This document shows positions 1 through 9,321 of a DNA stretch of 9,321 nt, piece by piece (position 1 is the stretch's first letter; each line of letters begins with the position of its first letter). The stretch lies in the NCBI GenBank assembly GCA_023424585.1, contig JAFADT010000291.1, positions 1 to 9,321 of the forward strand, given 5' to 3'. The notes beneath the pieces were generated by a model, which searched no databases, had not been told where the DNA came from, and saw only the letters and a list, made by a program, of their open reading frames with translations. Origin of the DNA: Pseudomonadota bacterium (GTDB lineage: Bacteria > Myxococcota > Myxococcia > Myxococcales > Myxococcaceae). The translations under genes were made by a program, and so were the position numbers.

Positions 1-1
1 A

Positions 2-2362
<2,361 letters not shown>

Positions 2363-2372
2363 CGGGAAGGCC

Positions 2373-4304
<1,932 letters not shown>

Positions 4305-4325
4305 GAAATAGGAAGTCCCCGCACA

Positions 4326-4351
4326 CCCGGGACGGGCCCGCCCGTCCCGGG
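4326..4351. terminator. Perfect GC-rich hairpin after parE, likely terminator
   Basis: CCCGGGACGGGC and its exact reverse complement GCCCGTCCCGGG are separated by two bases, giving a 12-bp inverted repeat (the real loop would be at least four bases). It starts 22 bases after the parE stop. There is no T-run, so it is not a textbook intrinsic terminator; in a 70% G+C genome such hairpins often serve as terminators. The symmetry means it could also be a protein-binding site. Confidence 0.6.
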
Positions 4352-4357
4352 GAGGCA

Positions 4358-4388
4358 TTGGTCTTCCGCCCCTCGGGTCGGCTAGCAT
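4358..4388 (+). promoter_or_regulatory. Candidate promoter for the PEGA gene pair
   Basis: TTGGTC (4358-4363) and TAGCAT (4383-4388) resemble -35 and -10 boxes, with a long 19-base spacer. The -10-like box ends exactly 10 bases before the GTG start at 4399. No Shine-Dalgarno sequence is visible, so the transcript may be leaderless or nearly so. A short inverted repeat (TCGGC 4378-4382, GCCGA 4391-4395) flanks the -10-like box. Confidence 0.4.
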
Positions 4389-4398
4389 TCGCCGAATC

Positions 4399-5862
4399 GT
4401 GAACACCACCCGGATTGCCCTGACTGTCGCGCTCGCCTGCGTGCTGAGCGCCCCCGCCGCCGACGCCGCCAAACGGAAGTCCGCCGCGAAGAAGAAGCGC
4501 CCCGCCGCCACCCAGAAGGCGCCCGCCTCCTCCGAGCCCGAGGACACCTTCACGCCGCCGGATGAAGGGCCCTCCCCGTCGGACGTGCCCGTGGCGCCCA
4601 AGGCGGCCACGCAGGCCCCCCTCGCCCCGGCTGCCCCCGCTGCCCCGAAGATGGCCGACGCGCCGGCCCCGGGGGTGCGCGCGGCCCCGTCCAACGCCGT
4701 GGCCATCTTCGGCGTGGCGCGCCAGTCGGCCGCGGCGGACTCCGCGGCGAAGCTGGAGGACACGCTCACCCGGAAGCTGGGCAGCGCCGGCGACGTCCAG
4801 TTCGTGGACCTGGCCACCGCCTTCCCGCCGCCGGAGCCCCAGGGCAACCCCCGCGGCGACGCCCTCTTCGACGAGGGGCGCGCGGCGTACGACAACCTGG
4901 ACCCGGACTCCGCGGCGGTGAAGTTCAAGGCGGCCGCGGACGCCTACGTGCAGCGCCCCGGCGACCTGCGCCCGGAGAAGCTGGGCGAGACGTACCTCTT
5001 CCAGGGCGCGTCCCTGCTGCTCAACGGCGACGTGGCGGGCGCGAAGGCGGCCTTCACGAACGCGCTGGTGGCGGAGCCGTCGCTGCGCCCGGACGCGGGC
5101 CTCTTCGGCCAGGACGTGCAGCGGGTGTTCGCGGAGGCGCAGGGCGAGCTGGCCGCGCAGCCGCAGGGCACGCTGGTGGTGAACTCGCAGCCGCAGGGCG
5201 CGCGCGTGCTGGTGCGCGGCCGCGACGTGGGCGTGACGCCCCTGGCGGGCGCGAAGCTGGCCCCGGGCTCCTACCCCGTGCAGCTCCTGCTGCCCGGCTA
5301 CGCCCCGTTCGCGACGTACGCGGAGGTGAAGCCGTCCGCCCCCACCGAGCTGAAGACGAAGCTGGCCTCCGCGCCGGGCCTGGCCGCGCTGCGTGACGCG
5401 GCGGCGAAGGCGGGCACGGAGGCGGCCTTCGAGGCGGACGGCGCGCCGCCGGAGGTGGGCGCCATCGGCGAGCGGCTCAACGCGCGCTACGTGGTGCTGG
5501 CGGCCGCGTTCCAGGACAAGAAGGGCCGGCTGCACGGCGAGGTGCAGGCGTGGGACCTGCGCACGAAGAACCGCCTGCGCGGCGTGGAGGTGGACTTCGG
5601 CAGGCGGGACGGGAAGAACAGCCCGGACGGCGCCGCGGATCAGCTCCACACCTTCCTCGCGGGCTCCGCCCTGCCCCACGGCCGCCAGGAGGAGTCGAAG
5701 GAGCCGCTCGTGGCCAGCGACTCCGTGCTGCGCAAGCCCTGGTTCTGGGCCGCGGCGGCGGGCGTGGCGGCCGTGACGGCGGGCGTGGTGTACGTGGCCA
5801 CCTCGGACCGCGGCCCCGGCTTCAACCCGGTGAACGGTCTGCCCGGTGGAATTTCCTTCTAG
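4399..5862 (+). CDS. Secreted PEGA-domain protein with C-terminal membrane helix
   Basis: Exported envelope protein, 487 residues, precise role unknown. A signal peptide covers about residues 1-23 (hydrophobic core IALTVALACVLSAPA, cleavage near ADA-AK). A Lys- then Pro/Ala-rich linker runs to about 97. Residues 98-145 look like a strand-helix-strand unit (VAIFGV, AAKLEDTLTRKL, VQFVDL). About 155-250 is helical and TPR-like. A PEGA domain covers about 257-322 (QPQGARVLVRGRDVGVTP, then GSYPVQLLLPGY), a family often bound to surface or extracellular ligand proteins. Residues 355-402 look like the rest of the alpha/beta domain. A transmembrane helix (about 449-468) follows RKPW. GTG is chosen as start because it gives the signal peptide directly and no better in-frame start lies upstream. 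The next gene begins 28 bp on and has the same architecture. Confidence 0.85.
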   Translation: MNTTRIALTVALACVLSAPAADAAKRKSAAKKKRPAATQKAPASSEPEDTFTPPDEGPSPSDVPVAPKAATQAPLAPAAPAAPKMADAPAPGVRAAPSNAVAIFGVARQSAAADSAAKLEDTLTRKLGSAGDVQFVDLATAFPPPEPQGNPRGDALFDEGRAAYDNLDPDSAAVKFKAAADAYVQRPGDLRPEKLGETYLFQGASLLLNGDVAGAKAAFTNALVAEPSLRPDAGLFGQDVQRVFAEAQGELAAQPQGTLVVNSQPQGARVLVRGRDVGVTPLAGAKLAPGSYPVQLLLPGYAPFATYAEVKPSAPTELKTKLASAPGLAALRDAAAKAGTEAAFEADGAPPEVGAIGERLNARYVVLAAAFQDKKGRLHGEVQAWDLRTKNRLRGVEVDFGRRDGKNSPDGAADQLHTFLAGSALPHGRQEESKEPLVASDSVLRKPWFWAAAAGVAAVTAGVVYVATSDRGPGFNPVNGLPGGISF

Positions 5863-5880
5863 CTCCGGCGTCAAGCGCAC

Positions 5881-5884
5881 AGGA
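5881..5884 (+). promoter_or_regulatory. Ribosome binding site selecting the ATG at 5891
   Basis: AGGA lies six bases before the ATG at 5891, and the protein from that ATG begins with a clean signal peptide. A GTG at 5846 in the same frame would add 15 residues (EFPSSSGVKRTGLL ahead of MKALPL), overlap the previous gene and bury the signal peptide, so it is less likely. Confidence 0.5.
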
Positions 5885-5890
5885 CTCCTC

Positions 5891-7099
5891 ATGAAAGCCC
5901 TTCCGCTCGCGCTCGTGCTGCTCCCCGCCCTCGCGCTGTCGGCCCCGCCCGCGGCGAGCCGCGTCTCCGCGCTGCTCATCCCCATGGACCCGTCGTCCGA
6001 GTCCTCCGGGGTGCAGATGGAGGGCTACATGAACGACGCGCTCGGCAACTTCGCCAGCTACTCCGTGCGCAAGCCGCGCGACCTCTTCGGCCTGCCGGAC
6101 GACCCGGGCGCGCAGGCCTCCTTCGCCCGCGCGAAGAAGGGCTACGAGGAGAGCCTCAAGGCCTTCGAGGCGCGCGACTACGAGGACGCGGAGCGCAAGG
6201 TGCGCGCCACCCTCAAGGAGCTGGAGGGCTCCGTCGCGTCGATGACCTCCTGCTTCCCGCTGTGCGACGCGGTGGCGTTGCACGCCGCCATCCTCCAGCT
6301 GCGGGGCGACGTGGAGGAGGCGAAGCTGCTGCTCATCGACCTGATGGCGCTCAACCCCACCTTCGAGTTGAACCCCAAGCGCTTCAGCCGGGAGTTCATC
6401 ACCCTGCGCGTGCAGGTGGCCACCAGCCGGGCCTCGCAGCTGCGCGGCAGCGCCACCTTCAAGTCCCGGCCCGGGGGCGCCCGCGTCTACGTGGACGGCG
6501 AGGCGGTGGGCTTCACGCCGCTGACGCTGCCCACGCTGCCGGTGGGCAAGCACCTGGTGCGCATGGAGCGGCCGGGCTTCCGCCAGTTCGGGCAGATCAT
6601 GGAGGTGACGCCGGACGACACCGAGGTCGTCGCCACGCTGTCGCCGACGGCCACCTACAAGGCCTACGACGCGCAGCTGGACAAGGTGATTCCGGACGTC
6701 TCGCGCCCCAGCGACAAGCCGGCCAACGCCGTCGCGGCGCTGCTCAAGTCCCTGAGCCTGGACCGGGCGCTGGTGGGCACCGTGCGCGTCATCCCGGAGC
6801 GGGGCACGGAGCTGTCCGTGGGCTACTTCGACGTGCGCAACGGCAAGCGGCTGGGCTCGCGCAAGCTGGTGCTCCAGGGCGACGAGTACGGCCAGCTCAA
6901 GTTGGAGATGGAGCGGGTGGTCAACCAGGTCATCAACAGCGAGGGCGAGCAGGTCACCAAGAAGCGCGACCCGCTGGAGAACCGGAGCGGCGCGGAGGAC
7001 TGGGGCTCCGATGACCGCGGCGGCAGCTCCCGACAGTCCGTCAAGAAGCACTCCGGGGATGATCCGCTGGACGACGTGTCGGGTACCGAGGACTGGTGA
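5891..7099 (+). CDS. Secreted PEGA-domain protein with repeated EDW C-terminal motif
   Basis: Exported protein of 402 residues, function unknown. A signal peptide spans residues 1-18 (MKALPLALVLLPALALSA, cleavage before PP). Residues 24-66 form a strand-helix-strand pattern (VSALLIPMD, VQMEGYMNDALGNF, YSVRKPRDLFG). About 76-180 is helical and TPR-like, with the only two cysteines at 121 and 125 (CFPLC). The PEGA domain is about 186-250 (RPGGARVYVDGEAVGFTP, then GKHLVRMERPGF). Residues 278-330 look like the completing half of the alpha/beta domain (LDRALVGTVRV, ELSVGYFDVRNGKRLG). The tail is charged and carries two copies of DPL-(E/D)-x-x-SG-x-EDW at 360-371 and 391-402; the second ends the protein. 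It lies 28 bp after the preceding PEGA gene, so the two are probably one operon, and their shared domain order suggests tandem duplication followed by divergence. It has no membrane helix after the signal peptide. Confidence 0.85.
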   Translation: MKALPLALVLLPALALSAPPAASRVSALLIPMDPSSESSGVQMEGYMNDALGNFASYSVRKPRDLFGLPDDPGAQASFARAKKGYEESLKAFEARDYEDAERKVRATLKELEGSVASMTSCFPLCDAVALHAAILQLRGDVEEAKLLLIDLMALNPTFELNPKRFSREFITLRVQVATSRASQLRGSATFKSRPGGARVYVDGEAVGFTPLTLPTLPVGKHLVRMERPGFRQFGQIMEVTPDDTEVVATLSPTATYKAYDAQLDKVIPDVSRPSDKPANAVAALLKSLSLDRALVGTVRVIPERGTELSVGYFDVRNGKRLGSRKLVLQGDEYGQLKLEMERVVNQVINSEGEQVTKKRDPLENRSGAEDWGSDDRGGSSRQSVKKHSGDDPLDDVSGTEDW

Positions 7100-7109
7100 C
7101 ACACGGCGC

Positions 7110-7137
7110 TTGTCCCGGGACGGCTCGCACCTAGAGT
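7110..7137 (+). promoter_or_regulatory. Candidate promoter for the barrel-SppA gene
   Basis: TTGTCC (7110-7115) and TAGAGT (7132-7137) are separated by 16 bases, close to sigma-70-type spacing. The -10-like box ends exactly 10 bases before the ATG at 7148, the same distance as at the upstream PEGA promoter. No Shine-Dalgarno sequence lies between, which suggests a leaderless or very short-leader transcript. Confidence 0.45.
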
Positions 7138-7143
7138 CCCGGG
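7114..7143. repeat. Inverted repeat overlapping the promoter, possible terminator or operator
   Basis: CCCGGGAC (7114-7121) and GTCCCGGG (7136-7143) are exact inverted copies with 14 bases between them; the left arm is also the end of a 10-bp palindrome, GTCCCGGGAC (7112-7121). It begins 14 bases after the upstream stop, so it could terminate the PEGA operon. It also overlaps part of the -35-like box and spans the -10-like box, so it could act as an operator. The same 8-bp arms occur in the hairpin at 4326-4351. Confidence 0.45.
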
Positions 7144-7147
7144 CCGT

Positions 7148-9321
7148 ATGCGCCACCTGCCGCTGCTCGCCCTCCTCCCCAGCCTCGCGCTTGCCCAGAC
7201 GGGCGCCGTCGACCGCGCCCCCGCCCCGCCCCGGGGCGTCACCCTGCCGCCCACCAGCGCGGCGCTCATCGACGAGGCGCCCGCCCTGTCCCTCAACCCC
7301 GCCGGCCTGGGCTTCCAGGACGCGGGGCAGCTCTTCTACCTCCACGAGCGCAACCTCCAGTCCGACGCCGTGGGCGACGCCGTGTTCCTGGGCGCGCGCC
7401 TGTTGGGCCTGGGCGCGGGCTTCTCCCTGGAGTGGATCCGCGGGGAGAACGCGCCGGACTACCGCAAGACGTCCTTCGGCCTGTCGCTGGGGCCGCGCAC
7501 GCTGCAGCTGGGCGCCGCGCTGCACGACTTCAGCAGCTCGGATGATCGCCGCATCAGCGGGTTGACCAGCTGGGACGTGGGCCTCACCGCGCGCCCCTTC
7601 CGCTTCCTGTCCCTGGCCGCGGTGGCGAAGGATCTGAACGCGCCGGAGCAGGGCGGCCTCAAGCTGCCGCGGCGCTACAACTTCGGCCTGGGCCTGCGCC
7701 CGCTGGATGAGCGCTACACGCTGGGCGTGGACTGGCTCTTCGCGGAAGGCGGCTTCCGGGAGGGGCAGGCCACGTACACGCTCCAGGCGGAGGTGGTGCG
7801 CGGCCTGCGGCTGGGCGGCGGCCTGTCCCACGGCTTCGTCAGCGGCATCCCGCTGGCGCTCCAGTTCGCGGCCACGGTGGACCTGGGCCACGCGGGCCTG
7901 ACGTACGCGGCGGGCGGGGCGGGCGACGGCCTGGACCACGTGCTCCAGGTGCGCCTGTCGTCGGAGCGCTACCGCGCCCTGCACGGCGGTGGGGGCGTGG
8001 TGGCGCTGCTGGACCTGGACGACATGCTCGCGGGCGGCGTGAGCCCCGCGCTGTCCCTCCTGGGCCTCAGCGAGACGGACCCGTACCTGCGCCTGCTGAG
8101 GTTCCTGGACCTGGCCACGCGCGACGAGCGGCTGAAGGGCGTGGTGGTGAAGATGGAGGGCCTGCCCGGCGTGGGCTGGGGCACGGCGGAGGAGCTGCGC
8201 CAGTCGCTGCTCCGGCTGCGCGAGGCCGGCAAGAAGGTCGTGGTGGTGATGCTGTCCGGGGATGACCGCGGCTACCTCGTGGCGTCCGCGGCGGACAGCG
8301 TGTACGCGCTGACGGAGGCGTCGCTGCCCATCAACGGCCTGTCCGCCACGGTGACGTCGCTGGGTGGCACCATGGAGAAGCTGGGCGTCCAGTGGGACGT
8401 GGCGCGCGTGGGCGAGTACAAGACGGCGATGGAGCAGTTCACCCGCTCCGACATGAGCCCCGCGGAGCGCGAGACGCTGGACGCGTACCTGGACTCGCAG
8501 GTGACGCACTACGAGAAGGCCGTGGAGGCGGGGCGCAAGCTCTCCCGGGAGCAGCTGCACGCGGCGTGGGCCCACGGCATCCTGTCCTCGAAGCGGGCGA
8601 AGGAGGCGGGCCTGCTGGACGGCGTGGTGTCCACCACGGAGCTGGACGCGCGCGTGGCGGAGTGGTTCCCGGGCCAGCGCTTCCACCCCACGTACTCGCC
8701 GCGCGACGAGCGCGAGGACCGCTGGGGGCTGCGCCGCCGCATCGCGGTGGTGCCGGTGCTGGGCGACATCACCGGGGGGCGCAGCCGGGAGGATCCGCTC
8801 GGCTTCGCGCGGCTGGCCGGCGCGGAGACGGTGGTGCGCGCGCTGGAGGAGGCGCAGGAGGACCCGGCCGTGGTGGCCATCGTCCTGCGCGTGGACTCCG
8901 GCGGCGGCGACGTGCTGGCGTCGGACCTGATGTACCGCGCGGTGCTGGAGGCGAAGAAGCACAAGCCCGTCATCGCCTCCATGGGCGACGCGGCGGCCTC
9001 CGGCGGCTACTACGCGGCGGTGGCCGCGGACGAGGTGCTGGCGGAGCCCACGACGCTGACGGGCAGCATCGGCGTCTTCTACCCGAAGCCCGCGCTGGAG
9101 GGCCTGGGCGCGAAGCTGGGGGTGAACCAGGAGACGCTCAAGCGCGGCGACATGGCGGACCTGCTGGAGTGGTGGAAGCCGTGGACGCCCGAGCAGCTCG
9201 CCGCGGTGCAGACCTGGGTGGACGACTCCTACGACACGTTCATCACCGAGGTCGCCCGCAACCGGAAGATGGACAAGGCGAAGGTGGACGCCGTGGCGCG
9301 GGGCCGGGTGTGGAGTGGCAC
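7148..9321 (+). CDS. Barrel-like domain fused to SppA-type S49 peptidase, 3' end missing
   Basis: The frame is open to the right edge; 724 residues are visible. The signal peptide is MRHLPLLALLPSLALA. Residues about 40-275 show alternating amphipathic strands with turns (roughly 14 by eye) and an SLNPAGLGF segment as in FadL/PorV-like outer-membrane proteins. A tandem S49 region of the SppA 67K type follows. The first domain (about 282-510) has VGEYKTAMEQFTRSDMSP; Lys425 (codon 8420-8422) matches the E. coli SppA catalytic Lys209. The second domain (about 530 on) has SMGDAAASGGYY; Ser618 (codon 8999-9001) matches Ser409, then LTGSIGVF. SppA enzymes degrade cleaved signal peptides at the inner membrane; here the barrel would place the protease on the periplasmic side of the outer membrane, an inference. 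The frame stops at ARGRVWSG, matching E. coli AQGHVWTG, so roughly 50 or more residues are missing. The usual DSPGG is DSGGG here. Confidence 0.85.
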   Translation, partial: MRHLPLLALLPSLALAQTGAVDRAPAPPRGVTLPPTSAALIDEAPALSLNPAGLGFQDAGQLFYLHERNLQSDAVGDAVFLGARLLGLGAGFSLEWIRGENAPDYRKTSFGLSLGPRTLQLGAALHDFSSSDDRRISGLTSWDVGLTARPFRFLSLAAVAKDLNAPEQGGLKLPRRYNFGLGLRPLDERYTLGVDWLFAEGGFREGQATYTLQAEVVRGLRLGGGLSHGFVSGIPLALQFAATVDLGHAGLTYAAGGAGDGLDHVLQVRLSSERYRALHGGGGVVALLDLDDMLAGGVSPALSLLGLSETDPYLRLLRFLDLATRDERLKGVVVKMEGLPGVGWGTAEELRQSLLRLREAGKKVVVVMLSGDDRGYLVASAADSVYALTEASLPINGLSATVTSLGGTMEKLGVQWDVARVGEYKTAMEQFTRSDMSPAERETLDAYLDSQVTHYEKAVEAGRKLSREQLHAAWAHGILSSKRAKEAGLLDGVVSTTELDARVAEWFPGQRFHPTYSPRDEREDRWGLRRRIAVVPVLGDITGGRSREDPLGFARLAGAETVVRALEEAQEDPAVVAIVLRVDSGGGDVLASDLMYRAVLEAKKHKPVIASMGDAAASGGYYAAVAADEVLAEPTTLTGSIGVFYPKPALEGLGAKLGVNQETLKRGDMADLLEWWKPWTPEQLAAVQTWVDDSYDTFITEVARNRKMDKAKVDAVARGRVWSG

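Noticed and set aside
4399..4440. A lipoprotein signal (VALAC) in the first PEGA protein
   Set aside because: The residues before Cys14 are Ala-Leu-Ala, not the usual Leu-Ser/Ala-Gly/Ala, and the hydrophobic core continues past it to a better signal peptidase I site at ADA. Not fully excluded.
5846..5890. Upstream GTG start for the second PEGA gene
   Set aside because: It would add 15 polar residues before the signal peptide and overlap the previous gene; the ATG at 5891 has AGGA at proper spacing.
7011..7565. A + strand open frame of 184 codons starting inside the second PEGA gene
   Set aside because: Ser/Arg/Pro/Ala-rich shadow of the PEGA tail and of the barrel-SppA N-terminus, which in its own frame encodes a signal peptide and barrel strands.
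5822..8962. A 1046-codon open frame on the minus strand
   Set aside because: Its translation is dominated by Arg, His, Gln, Val and Ala with no domain, and it lies opposite genes with clear function. Strong G/C third-position bias removes stops from this antisense frame.

Overview
The window is about 70% G+C, coding on the + strand almost throughout, and looks chromosomal. Codon use (G/C at nearly every third position), PEGA-domain envelope proteins and an SppA-type protease fused to a barrel-like domain all suggest a myxobacterium (Myxococcus/Corallococcus/Archangium type). That assignment is inferred from protein style and is not backed by a marker gene comparison.

Layout. (1) Bases 2-2362 hold topoisomerase IV subunit A (parC), cut by the left window edge. 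Ten bases later parE (2373-4304) gives the second subunit, so the two form a parC-parE operon for chromosome decatenation. (2) A 94-bp gap holds a perfect 12-bp-stem hairpin, the probable operon terminator, followed by a candidate promoter. (3) Two consecutive secreted PEGA-domain proteins (4399-5862 and 5891-7099), 28 bp apart, look like diverged tandem paralogues. Each has a signal peptide, an alpha/beta half-domain, a helical TPR-like stretch, a PEGA domain and then what looks like the second half of the alpha/beta domain. The first ends in a transmembrane helix; the second ends in a duplicated acidic motif finishing in Trp. (4) A 48-bp gap holds an inverted repeat with the same 8-bp arms as the first hairpin, here wrapped around a candidate promoter. 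(5) The last gene (7148 to the right edge, open at its 3' end) is a long secreted protein. A region resembling an outer-membrane beta-barrel comes first, followed by a two-domain S49 peptidase of the SppA 67K type with Lys and Ser catalytic residues present.

How the parts work together. ParC and ParE make one enzyme. The PEGA pair and the SppA-like protein are all exported envelope proteins and may be co-regulated, since both transcription units have a similar leaderless-looking promoter. No functional link to topoisomerase IV is visible. The least ordinary features are the barrel-S49 fusion, the apparently split domain in the PEGA pair, the repeated C-terminal motif of the second PEGA protein, and the Gly/Lys-rich leader on ParC. 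There is no mobile element, CRISPR array, tRNA or rRNA, and no non-coding stretch over 300 bases.
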